The position numbers were made by a program, and so were the translations under genes. Of a DNA stretch of 10,693 bases, positions 1 through 8,300 are shown piece after piece. Source of the DNA: an uncultured Pirellulaceae bacterium (GTDB lineage Bacteria > Planctomycetota > Planctomycetia > Pirellulales > Pirellulaceae); the NCBI GenBank assembly GCA_934255105.1, contig CAKQNH010000086.1, positions 1-10,693 of the forward strand, written 5' to 3'. Each line of letters starts with the position of its first letter. Position 1 is the stretch's first letter. The notes beneath the pieces are model-generated. The model searched no databases and had not been told where the DNA came from. It saw only the letters and a list, made by a program, of their open reading frames with translations.

Positions 1-965
1 CGTATCGCCTGTTGTACATACTCGCTCCAAGGGCGTAGCAACTTCTGAACTGGGATGACTACCTCGCGCGCGTGGATGCGTTGGTTTCCACTCTCCGTCA
101 GGCTGACGGTGCCCGTCATGTTGAGATGAAAGTGCTCCCCTTTGACCAATCCATCTACGAAGCTTCCGTCTACCAGCCGGCAAGCCAATTGGCACACTTC
201 GGCATCTTCTGCATTGCCTTGGGGCGCATCGCACAAGATCAACGGCGACCCCGCATCATCCAGCAGAACATGGTCGATTTCGTCGACGATGGCCATCGGG
301 TGTCCGCGTTGAATGGTCGACCGACCAGGCATGGCCTCGCCCCGCAGCCGGCTCAACAATTCCACCCCGAGCGGGCTGTGCGTCGCCGCCTGCCTGGCCG
401 CTTGGTCGCGCAGATAATCGAACCCAAGGTCGAAGCCCGTCGCATAGGTGACTTCACTGTCGTAGGCCGCTTTTTTGACGGCCGGCGCGGTGTTTGAATC
501 CCCAATTAGACCGGCCGAGATCCCCAGCACTTCAAAAACGGGACTCAATAGGGCGTAGTCGCGCTCTGCTAAATAGGCATTGGGGGTCGCCACATGCACG
601 GCGTTTCCACGGAGGGCAGACAGGATGGCTGCAGGGGCCACTGAAAATGTTTTGCCTTCTCCCGTTTGCATCTCTGCTACATTGCCCAGTGAAGTTGCCA
701 GAGAGGCCATGAGTTGGACATCATATAATTCGACTCCCACGGTGCGTCGCAAGGCTTCGACTGATAGTCCAAGCCCCTCGGTGACTGTTGCCAGCGGGGA
801 ATCGGCCCGAGCGAAGGACTCTCGCAGCCCGCAGGCCGCAGACTGCAAGCAACTATCGCTCAGTTTTTGCAGCCGCGCCGCATGACGGCGGACGTCAGCC
901 AATTGGTTTGTCAATCCGCGCAATGACTGAGGACTGGACAGCGCTGTATCAAGTGTGCTTGCCAT
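1..965 (-). CDS. SecA-like preprotein translocase ATPase (paralogue), C-terminus cut by window edge
   Basis: The 321 visible residues match the N-terminal part of SecA, the motor that drives unfolded proteins through SecYEG. Landmarks in order: Q-motif-like YDVQLM (81-86), Walker A TGEGKT (101-106, Lys105), the YLAERD segment (131-136), GFDYLRD (181-187), Walker B VDEID (227-231), SPLI (240-243), then the start of the preprotein-crosslinking region ending in WSEYVQQAI (313-321). Lys105 sits almost where the E. coli SecA Walker lysine does, but about 18 extra residues lie between GFDYLRD and Walker B, and conserved SecA positions are changed (NDYLA to NAYLA; DEARTPLI to DDAGSPLI). This points to a divergent accessory SecA rather than the housekeeping one. 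The ATG at 965 is supported by AGGAG six nt upstream. It follows the TolC gene by 29 nt, so co-transcription is likely. The C-terminal helicase, scaffold and zinc-binding parts are outside the window. Confidence 0.85.
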   Translation of the reverse strand, partial: MASTLDTALSSPQSLRGLTNQLADVRRHAARLQKLSDSCLQSAACGLRESFARADSPLATVTEGLGLSVEALRRTVGVELYDVQLMASLATSLGNVAEMQTGEGKTFSVAPAAILSALRGNAVHVATPNAYLAERDYALLSPVFEVLGISAGLIGDSNTAPAVKKAAYDSEVTYATGFDLGFDYLRDQAARQAATHSPLGVELLSRLRGEAMPGRSTIQRGHPMAIVDEIDHVLLDDAGSPLILCDAPQGNAEDAEVCQLACRLVDGSFVDGLVKGEHFHLNMTGTVSLTESGNQRIHAREVVIPVQKLLRPWSEYVQQAI

Positions 966-971
966 GAAAAG

Positions 972-976
972 CTCCT
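972..976 (-). promoter_or_regulatory. Shine-Dalgarno site of the SecA-like gene
   Basis: On the minus strand AGGAG lies six nt before the ATG at 965, within the 29-nt gap after the TolC stop codon. It is the clearest ribosome binding site in the window and fixes the start of the SecA-like gene. Confidence 0.75.
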
Positions 977-994
977 CGACGATAAGGCACGTTA

Positions 995-3037
995 CTACTT
1001 CCGCAGATTTGGAAGCAGAGGCGGAAGATTCTGATAAGCTACAGCACCTGCGTCGTAGCCCGCGGCGGGAAGGCTATCGTCGTTGGGAATGCTCGCTCCC
1101 ATGGCTGATGTGTTCCTAGCCTGTGGCGAGCTGTGAAGCTTGGTTTCAAAACGTGGCACCGTTGGTAGATCAAGCTCGTCCCAGTTAGGCTGTGGTATGG
1201 GCGACGAACTCGCGATGGATTGATAGTTGACGGGACCCGCCAATAGCAACGTTCCCATAGCCTTTCGCAGACGCACGAGGCTCAACGTATAGCTGACTTG
1301 GGAATCGACAAAAGCGGCCTCCTCATCCGCCTGACGCTCCTGCGCATTGAGTAGATCTTCCAGGAGCAGTGTGGCCGAGTCGCCGATCCCTGGCATGAGC
1401 GTGTAGCGATCACTCAGGAAAGACGTTTCTTCAGCAGCGGCTACGATCGTGTGGTATCTGCCAACCATCTCTCGATAGCTGGTTCCGACCTCTCGCACGG
1501 CAATTTCGACGACGGTGAGCGCGGTGGCTACCGTATATTCGAATTGGCTAGAAGCTTGTTGAAGTTCCATCCGCCGACGCGCCTCGCGCGCCCGCGCTGC
1601 GCGATTAGCCGGCGGTTGCTCCCACAGTATGCCCACCGAAAAGCCCGGTCTGCCGTCTATAAACTGATTGTTCCAAGCTGACAAAGACTGCCTGCCACCT
1701 TCCAAGCCAGCTACATAGGTGCTCATCAACAGATCCAATTTGGGCAACAATTCGTTGCGTGCCACTCCCAATCGCACCGACGTCGCGTCCAGCGTTCGAA
1801 CCGCTTGGGCAATCTCCGGTTGATGGACCAACGCTGTCCCCAAACTATCGGCCATCGACACTTCAACTCGCGCTAATAATGGACTCACCAACGGTGTCAG
1901 CTCAGCCGCTTGCATCAAGGCGGGATCATTCACCAACACTCTCAACTGGGAGGCGGCGTTGTCGATTTGCGTAGCGGCTCGAGCGATCTCGGAACGCCGC
2001 TTCGCCACCGCAGCTTTGGCCCTCAGGATTTGTCGATCCACGACATCTAGCTCCGCGCGACCTGAAAGCATCTCCAAGACTTGCTCGGCAGCCAGAGTCA
2101 ACGTCACCCGCTGGATATATCTGCTGCGCGCACGATACAGGTCCCAATAGGCTTCCGTGACCTGCAACAGATGATCTTGCAGCAAACGCGTCACTTCGTC
2201 CCGCGAACGACTGCTATCGATCTCGGCCAACACGATCCGGCTGCGATTGTAATGACGCCCCGCACCGTTCATCAGCGGATGCGTGTAATTCAGCTCCAGT
2301 CGGGCGGTCCCCTGAGGATTGGGATCTAGAAAGCGAGTGTTATTGCGCTGAGCGCCCAGTCGCTGGGCCAGTTCTACCTCGCCACCCTGTTGGTTGGTTT
2401 TGCGGATGCCACCGTTTGCATTCCAATTGCGATCCTTCAGGCGATCTTCATTGTTGCCCGTCGTCAACAGGTTCCCCACCGGATCGTTCTTGTCGCTGTA
2501 GCCCGTCTCCAGAAAGGCTCGCCAATCGAAGGCCGCCCCCTCTTCAAACATGTAGGAATCGCGAATGCTCGGCTCGATCGAGATCGCGCGAATATTCGGT
2601 GAATAGGCCAGCGCAGACTGAAGCAATTCATCTACCCCCACCCCGATCGAAGACGGTTGAGTTGGCAGCGAAATGCGAGTTTCCCACCAGGGTGAAAAAT
2701 CGAGCGGAATTGAATCGTCCGCGTTCAGGGGGAGGCCAGTTTGCGATTGCCGAGCGGCCGTGTTCCTGGCCAAATACGGTGCCAGCATCGAGTGCAGCGG
2801 CGGGTGGGCTAGAGCTGTCGACGATTGTGCAGGCCCCTGCGCAGCAGCGGAAGACTGCCATGGGTATGGGCGCACCGGCTCGACCGGTGCTTGCGACTGC
2901 GCAAAACCTGCTAGCAAACTTGCCCAGAGGCAGATTGGTGTTAGGGAATAGAAGAAATTGCCCCAGGCACTCATGAAGGCCGATGCACTCCGCAGTCTTC
3001 GCTTAAGAAAAGAGTTCGCTTTAGAAAACTTATGCAT
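995..3037 (-). CDS. TolC-family outer-membrane efflux/secretion channel protein
   Basis: A 680-residue protein with the outer-membrane-efflux (TolC) pattern. The N-terminus is basic (KFSKANSFLKRRLR), with a hydrophobic stretch at about 26-47 ending in AQSQA, read as a long signal peptide. A Pro/Ala/Ser-rich linker runs to about 125. Then come two halves of alternating strand and helix: strands about 165-255, helices about 262-370 containing LLQVTEAYWDLYRARSR, a second strand region about 430-475, and helices about 480-600 ending in SYTLSLVRLRKAMGTLLL. NGAGRHYNRSRIVLAE (257-272) is typical of TolC proteins found with large surface proteins. E. coli TolC is about 490 residues; the excess is the N-terminal linker and a Pro-rich tail (about 606-680). 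The expected role is an outer-membrane trimeric tunnel for secretion. No strong ribosome binding site precedes the ATG at 3037; an internal ATG at 2974 (Met22) would still leave a signal peptide. It leads the SecA-like gene and faces away from the HD-GYP gene. Confidence 0.88.
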   Translation of the reverse strand: MHKFSKANSFLKRRLRSASAFMSAWGNFFYSLTPICLWASLLAGFAQSQAPVEPVRPYPWQSSAAAQGPAQSSTALAHPPLHSMLAPYLARNTAARQSQTGLPLNADDSIPLDFSPWWETRISLPTQPSSIGVGVDELLQSALAYSPNIRAISIEPSIRDSYMFEEGAAFDWRAFLETGYSDKNDPVGNLLTTGNNEDRLKDRNWNANGGIRKTNQQGGEVELAQRLGAQRNNTRFLDPNPQGTARLELNYTHPLMNGAGRHYNRSRIVLAEIDSSRSRDEVTRLLQDHLLQVTEAYWDLYRARSRYIQRVTLTLAAEQVLEMLSGRAELDVVDRQILRAKAAVAKRRSEIARAATQIDNAASQLRVLVNDPALMQAAELTPLVSPLLARVEVSMADSLGTALVHQPEIAQAVRTLDATSVRLGVARNELLPKLDLLMSTYVAGLEGGRQSLSAWNNQFIDGRPGFSVGILWEQPPANRAARAREARRRMELQQASSQFEYTVATALTVVEIAVREVGTSYREMVGRYHTIVAAAEETSFLSDRYTLMPGIGDSATLLLEDLLNAQERQADEEAAFVDSQVSYTLSLVRLRKAMGTLLLAGPVNYQSIASSSPIPQPNWDELDLPTVPRFETKLHSSPQARNTSAMGASIPNDDSLPAAGYDAGAVAYQNLPPLLPNLRK

Positions 3038-3115
3038 TCGAAGTATCGGCGGACGGGGGGCTGCTAGTTGCGATCAAAAGTCCTGTTGTGACGATTGCAG
3101 AGAGAATAACTCGCT

Positions 3116-3132
3116 GCCTAGGAAATCTAGGC
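3116..3132. repeat. Short perfect inverted repeat (GCCTAG-GAAAT-CTAGGC)
   Basis: Six-bp perfect arms flank a 5-nt spacer, about 80 bp upstream of the TolC start. Position and symmetry would suit an operator or a leader hairpin of the TolC-SecA transcript, but a 6-bp dyad can arise by chance and no promoter elements beside it are clear. Confidence 0.35.
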
Positions 3133-3266
3133 GGCTTGGGAAATGCTTTTCTTGGCTAACTGCCATATTTGTCATAGCCTTGGGCATCGGACGTCGATTG
3201 TATTAGTGACGCATTTGAGGCTTAGTTTGAGAGACGAATCGGCGATCTGCGGTTGCGCTCCTTGAC

Positions 3267-3427
3267 TGCTGCGACTTGTCGTAGCTTTTAACGCGAACCT
3301 TCACCACACCCTGTGTATGACGCTGCAAAACAGTTCTATCCCAAGCCAGACTGCTGCCCAACCAGCCTCCGCCGTATAAATCCGTCCCGCTCCGTAGTCA
3401 CCGCCAAAGCTACGACAAGTCGCAGCA
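3267..3427. repeat. Pair of inverted 22-bp arms, each a near-palindrome (GCTGCGACTTGTCGTAGC)
   Basis: Positions 3267-3288 and 3406-3427 are exact reverse complements (22 bp) separated by 117 bp. Each arm contains an 18-bp sequence that is almost its own reverse complement: GCTGCGAC, TT, GTCGTAGC, with one mismatched pair. The motif can therefore be read either as two copies of a symmetric protein-binding site or as terminal repeats of a small element. The left copy sits between a TTGACT (3262-3267) and an AT-rich TTTTAA (3286-3291), where an operator would block a promoter. No target-site duplication is visible on the flanks, which argues against a transposon-like element. Confidence 0.6.
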
Positions 3428-3509
3428 CTCCAAAGTCGGTCCACCTGCAAAACGCGTTAATAATTAAGTCGACGCCCCTCGCCCCAAGAGCCGAAACCCA
3501 CATGAATCG

Positions 3510-3564
3510 TTTGGCCAACGGCCATAGTCAATCCTTACCCATTGACTAATGGCCGTTGGCCAAA
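3510..3564. repeat. Long inverted repeat (23/24-nt arms, 8-nt loop)
   Basis: Arms 3510-3532 and 3541-3564 are complementary along their whole length except for one unpaired base, around the loop CCTTACCC. The arm core is GGCCAACGGCCAT and its complement. As DNA it could extrude a cruciform; as RNA it would be a very stable stem. It is not followed by a T-run on either strand (A-tract on the right of the plus strand), and neither flanking gene is transcribed towards it from upstream, so it is not a standard intrinsic terminator. Confidence 0.7.
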
Positions 3565-3592
3565 AAACGTCGTGTTTCCGCACTCTCTGAGC

Positions 3593-3605
3593 ATGGCGGT
3601 TGGCC
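3593..3605 (+). repeat. Third copy of the ATGGCSGTTGGCC motif
   Basis: ATGGCGGTTGGCC here differs at one base from ATGGCCGTTGGCC (3549-3561) in the right arm of the neighbouring hairpin, whose left arm carries the reverse complement (3513-3525). Three copies within 93 bp upstream of the HD-GYP gene could be binding sites for one regulator. Confidence 0.4.
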
Positions 3606-3778
3606 TTAGAGTCAGCCGCGATAAAACGCACTATCGGCAATATGCCTACGACCCTTCGAATCACAATCGCTTTTCGGCTTTCGGCACCATTCGCTGGCAA
3701 ATCGGCGGCCCCGAGCTTACTAACGGAGTGCTACGTTTAGCTACGCCAAAACTGTGCAATCTATAAAGTCCACTAACC

Positions 3779-5080
3779 ATGACCTCATTACCCGCAGCTC
3801 AATTCCATACACTCGCCGCTCAAATACCAACCGTCGTGGAACAGCCCAAGCTGCGCGCTGCCGAAGTCAATGTGAGGCAGCCACAGAGCCAAACGGCCCC
3901 CAAGACGTCGCCGGTAGCTGGCGAAACGGCATTCATCGACTCAGTGTTGAACGATCGGACGCGGCAGCTCCATAAACAACGTATATTGATTGTGGATGGC
4001 GAAGAAACGAGCCTGTTGGCAGCGCAAACCTACCTACAGCAAAGCGGTTATCAACAAATTCTGTCGACGATCGACGTACACGATGCCCTGTCGACCATTA
4101 AGCAACGTGAGCCCGATGTAGTTTTACTGGCGGTCAATCCGCCCAATTTCAGCGGCCTGGAAATTTTGAGAAGCATGGCGGCGAACGCGGCCACGCGCCA
4201 TTTGCCGATCATCGTTTTAGCACAGGGACTGGAGCCCGAGCTCAAGCAGAATGCCCTCAATCTAGGTGCGACGGATTTCCTGAACAAGCCCGTCGACCCC
4301 TATGAATTGATTCCCAGGGTTCGCAACGCACTGCTGCTAAAATCCCACAGAGAGGATTTCGCGGGAGAAAGCGCCAGACTCGAGGCGATGGTCCGGCGGC
4401 GGACAGAAGACCTGTCCCGCAGTCGGCAACAACTTATCCTAGGCCTGGCCAAAGCCGCCGAGCATCGCGACGATGACACCGGAAATCACGTGTTGCGCGT
4501 CGGACGTTACGCCGGGATGATCGCCAAGCAAATGGGCTGGCCCGACGCCCGAGTGCAGATGCTCGAACTCGCAGCCCAATTGCACGACGTGGGGAAAATT
4601 GGAATTCCCGATTCGATCCTATTCAAACCTGGCAAGTTGGATCCGCAAGAATGGGAGCTGATGCGCAAGCATTGTTCGTTTGGCGTAGAGATCGTCGAAC
4701 CGGTTTCCATGCAGGAATTGAATAAGCTCAGAGCCCACGCGCGTCTGGGAGCTGAAATGTTGCATGTGCGTAGCTCCCCCATGATGATGATGGCCGCCCG
4801 TATTGCGCAAACCCATCACGAAAAATGGGATGGCAGCGGATATCCTATCGGACTGGCTGGGGAAGACATTCCAATTGAAGGCAGAATCACCGCCGTGGCT
4901 GACGTGTTTGATGCACTGTCTAGCGAACGCCCCTACAAAAAAGCCTTTCCGCGACAAAAGTGTTTTGAGATTATCCAAGAGGGGCGCGGCAAACATTTTG
5001 ACCCGCAAATCGTCGATGCCTTTTTCGAGTGCGCCTCGAAAATTGTCGAGGTCCAGTTAGCGCTCATGGATCGCAAATAG
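3779..5080 (+). CDS. Receiver/HD-GYP protein, likely cyclic-di-GMP phosphodiesterase with degenerate receiver
   Basis: A 433-residue cytoplasmic protein. After an unstructured N-terminus (1-65) comes a CheY-like receiver (about 67-186), a charged linking helix (about 187-220), then an HD-GYP domain (about 221-420). HD-GYP hallmarks are present: AAEHRDDDTGNH (226-237), HDVGKIGIPD (269-278), HHEKWDGSGYP (346-356) and DVFDAL (375-380). This is the metal and substrate signature of enzymes that hydrolyse cyclic-di-GMP. The receiver looks non-phosphorylatable: the phosphoacceptor position in LLAVNPP is Ala118 instead of Asp, the acidic pair is D73-G74-E75, and the usual Thr/Ser in strand 4 is Ala (VLAQG), although Lys170 remains in NKPVDPYEL. 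About 15 extra residues (about 306-320) interrupt the HD-GYP helix after RKHCSFG. No clear ribosome binding site precedes the ATG. It lies 266 bp before the giant surface-protein gene on the same strand. Confidence 0.9.
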   Translation: MTSLPAAQFHTLAAQIPTVVEQPKLRAAEVNVRQPQSQTAPKTSPVAGETAFIDSVLNDRTRQLHKQRILIVDGEETSLLAAQTYLQQSGYQQILSTIDVHDALSTIKQREPDVVLLAVNPPNFSGLEILRSMAANAATRHLPIIVLAQGLEPELKQNALNLGATDFLNKPVDPYELIPRVRNALLLKSHREDFAGESARLEAMVRRRTEDLSRSRQQLILGLAKAAEHRDDDTGNHVLRVGRYAGMIAKQMGWPDARVQMLELAAQLHDVGKIGIPDSILFKPGKLDPQEWELMRKHCSFGVEIVEPVSMQELNKLRAHARLGAEMLHVRSSPMMMMAARIAQTHHEKWDGSGYPIGLAGEDIPIEGRITAVADVFDALSSERPYKKAFPRQKCFEIIQEGRGKHFDPQIVDAFFECASKIVEVQLALMDRK

Positions 5081-5098
5081 CCCGCATCCCAACGCGGG
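5081..5098 (+). terminator. Weak hairpin just after the HD-GYP stop codon
   Basis: CCCGC (5081-5085) and GCGGG (5094-5098) pair around an 8-nt loop starting at the base after the stop codon. There is no T-run behind it, so it would not be a classical intrinsic terminator. Two more GC-rich hairpins follow at 5139-5153 (GCCCG/CGGGC) and 5158-5171 (GGGCGA/TCGCCC). Together they could slow or protect the 3' end of the message. Confidence 0.3.
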
Positions 5099-5333
5099 CC
5101 GCCCGCATATTGTATCTAGCTGAAAAACTTGCGCTCCAGCCCGGCAAGCGGGCATGAGGGCGATCTCGCCCCCGTTCCCGCCCAATCCCCTGCGACCGTC
5201 ATTGCTGAAATCTTCTACGCAGCTTACCCACCCCAAACCCATTTTCGGGGGGGACATCTTCTGCCAGCCACCAAATCGTGTCCTATGTTTGCGGTATCGC
5301 GGGCAATCTGCGCGCACGTTTGGAACACTCCAA

Positions 5334-5337
5334 AAGG
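5334..5337 (+). promoter_or_regulatory. Ribosome binding site choosing the GTG start of the giant protein
   Basis: AAGG ends nine nt before the GTG at 5347. No in-frame ATG lies nearby upstream, so this site decides the start. A perfect 6-bp inverted repeat, TTTGGA-ACAC-TCCAAA (5319-5334), runs into it and could form a small RNA hairpin at the translation start. Confidence 0.5.
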
Positions 5338-5346
5338 CGTGAACGA

Positions 5347-8300
5347 GTGGCAATAAAGCGGCTATTTACATCTGTCAAATTCGCAACGCTGCAGTGGGGC
5401 GACGCGCTGCGCTGCGCCGTGAGCAGCGGTCACGACTTCCGCGGTTCAGCCGTGGATGTGGATCAATTGGAAGCCCGCGTACTCTTCAGCGCTTCTCCAT
5501 TGCCCGTAGAGGCAGTCGAAGTTGCAGAGGTCGACCAGGCTGGCACTGCTGACACGAACTCGGCCACCACTCAGGACGGCGGCCAGTCGGACGGCGGGAA
5601 TACAGCACCGGACGATATCCGCACCAACGACGACACGCTCGCACTTCTCGATGAACTGTCTTTCGAACTGTTGCCAACGCTTGGATCCGAAACTCAACAG
5701 CGATTGGAACTAGTGTTTGTCGACCAGTCTGCGGCGAACTACGAACAGCTCGTGGCCGACTTGACTTCAGACCGCAGCGATGGACGCATGTTCCAGGTCA
5801 TCGCTTTGGAGAGTTCACGTAACGGTCTAACGCAAATTTCGGAAGCGCTCGCTCAGCAACAACACGTCGACGCGGTGCACATCGTTTCGCACAGCACCGA
5901 TCGTGCCATCAAACTAGGCGACTTGTGGTTGACAACGGAAAACCTCGAGTCGTATTCGTCGCTTCTAACCGATTGGAGCCATGCCTTAGACTCTGAGGCG
6001 GATATCCTCTTCTACGGCTGCCAGTTAGGCGGAGGTGAAGATGGCCGCGCTATGCTAGCCAGCTTTGCGAATCTGACTGGTGCGCATGTGGCAGCCAGCA
6101 TAGATGATACGGGTGCCGCCATACTCGGGGGAAACTGGGAGCTGGAATACACAATCGGCCAGATTGAATCGTCCATCGCCTTCAGCCAAAATGTGCAGGC
6201 CAATTGGGACGGTCTATTAAACACATTTATTGTTACTAACACCAACAACAGTGGCGCAGGATCGTTGCGTCAAGCGATCCTCGACGCTAATGCGCTGGCG
6301 GGTGTGGATACAATCACCTTCAACATTGCTCTGAACGACCTAAATCACGTCTACTATCGCGACAACGGAGTCTCCGGAACATTTAGTACCCCTGTGAGAA
6401 CCACCGTGGCCGATGCCGCCATTACAGACTTCGATGCCGACTACCTATCAGGTACGGCGCGCTCCTGGTTTCGAATCGACCTAAGCGGGAGTGACTTGAA
6501 CATTACTGAAGCGGTTATTATCGACGGCAGCACGCAGGCGGGTTATGACCCGGCCAAGGGGCCGATCATCGAGCTCAACGCCGCGGCCATTTCCTCCGGG
6601 GATCCAAACGGGCTTACGCTGTCGAGCGGTGCTTCGACGATACGCGGCTTGGTAATCAACCGCGCGGGTGACGACGGTATCGAGATCGATGTTAACGCCG
6701 GCGGCTCGACGATCGTGGGAAGCTATATCGGCACCGACGTCACCGGTCTGCAGACGACCTTCGGCAATGGCTATGGGATAAGCATCAAGAGTGACGGCAA
6801 TAGGATCGGTGGTACAAGCTTGGCTGATCGCAACATCATCAGTGGTAATTCAGCCCTGTCCGGCCAAAGCTACGGCATCGGATTCTGGCAGGACGCCGAC
6901 AGCAACGTCGTGCAGGGCAATTACATTGGCGTGGGGGTCGACGCTACGACCGCCATGGGTAATCGCCAGGGAATTACATTTCAGGGGACCAGCCACTCCA
7001 ACATGATCGGAGGCACAACGGCCGGTGCGGGCAATATCATTGCCAACCATTCTATGAACGGCGTTGATGTAATGGGCGGCACCGGTAACGCAATACTGGG
7101 CAACGCGATCCATTCGAACACGCTTCTTGGCATCAACCTTGGAACGGCGGGCGTAACGGCGAACGATGTGGGTGATGGCGATTCAGGTGCAAACCGCCTG
7201 CAGAATTTTCCCGTGCTAAGCAGCTCCACTGCGGGGCCGACGCCAGTGATTGTGGGGACGCTCAATTCAACAGCTAGTCGCACGTACCGAATCGAGTTCT
7301 TCGCCAGTACGACTAGCGACGCCTCGGGTTATGGCGAGGGGCAGCGCTACCTAGGCTTTGTCAACGCAACGACCAACGGCAGCGGAAACGCTTCGTTTTC
7401 AACTACCTTGGCCGCCGTTGTCGCCACCGGCGAGAAGATCTCTGCGACGGCAACGGACTTAACAACCAACGACACCTCCGAGTTCGCCCTCAACGTCACT
7501 GCCACCAACACAGCTCCCACTCTGGACGCCAGCAAGAGCCCGGTGTTGACGGCTCAGAATGAAGACTCCGGTGCCCCCTCCGGTGCAGTCGGTACGCTCG
7601 TTTCCGCACTCGTCGATTTTGCGTCTCCATCTGGCCAAGTCGACAACGTTACGGATGGGGACGCCGGTGCCTCATTAGGAATTGCAATCACTGCAGCTAA
7701 CGCAGTCAACGGCAGTTGGTTTTTTTCGACTAACAATGGCAGCACTTGGAACGCATTAGGTAGCGTTTCAAACAGCAACGCAAGATTGCTGGCCGCAGAT
7801 GCCAACACGCGAATCTACTTCCAGGCTAACGCCAACTTCAACGGAACAATAGCCGCTGCAATCACCTTCCGGGCTTGGGATCAGTCTACCGGTACGAATG
7901 GTTCGCTGGCAAACACAACAACCAACGGTGGAACATCCGCCTTCTCTACCACAACCGATGTCGCCGCGTTAACGATCACTGCGGTCAACGATGCACCGGT
8001 GTTGGTTGCGTACAATCCGACGCTGACGCTCACGGAGGATTCCGCAGCGTTTTCAGCGACCATTTCTGCGTTGCTGGGTGGTAGCGTAACCGACGTTGAC
8101 AGTGGCGCTGTTCAAGGAATCGCAATTACTTCAATCAGCGGATGGGTTGGACCCTTCGAATACAGTACGAATGGAGGATCAACGTGGAATGCGACCGGTG
8201 CAGTTTCTGAAACAAATGCTCTGTTGCTCCGGTCAACGGATTTGCTCCGCTTTACTCCCAACGGGGAAAATGGTGGTGCAATGAATACGACTTACTGCGC

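Larger units (their letters stand above)
3038..3778. other. 741-bp divergent intergenic region, no convincing gene
   Basis: This gap lies between the divergently read TolC and HD-GYP genes and should hold the promoters of both. Short open frames exist on both strands (for example plus-strand 2958-3206 and 3313-3549), but none has a recognisable product, a ribosome binding site or a signal peptide, and several overlap the repeats. The content that stands out is repeat structure: a small dyad at 3116-3132, a pair of inverted 18-bp near-palindromes (3268-3285 and 3409-3426), and a long hairpin at 3510-3564 with a related site at 3593-3605. A TTGACT at 3262-3267 lies 18 nt before TTTTAA, a weak promoter candidate. 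TATAAA at 3764-3769 just before the HD-GYP start would give a nearly leaderless message. Confidence 0.6.

Noticed and set aside
72..885. Plus-strand open frames opposite the SecA-like gene
   Set aside because: The minus strand carries an uninterrupted SecA-like reading frame with Walker motifs through the same bases; the plus frames are shadows.
2416..2976. Plus-strand open frame of 186 codons opposite the TolC gene
   Set aside because: Fully antisense to the TolC N-terminal half. It is rich in Pro, Arg and Ser as expected of a GC-rich shadow frame, with no recognisable domain.
3267..3459. Possible integron attC-like site or small transposable element (inverted arms, CGCGTTAA near the right end)
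   Set aside because: The conserved attC end motifs do not fall at the arms in the required order, and no target duplication or integrase is visible. Symmetric regulator sites explain the pattern better.
3510..3564. Intrinsic terminator
   Set aside because: No T-run follows the stem on either strand, and both adjacent genes are transcribed away from this region.
5081..5346. Cyclic-di-GMP riboswitch before the giant gene
   Set aside because: None of the conserved GEMM-type core segments was recognised; only small GC-rich hairpins are seen.
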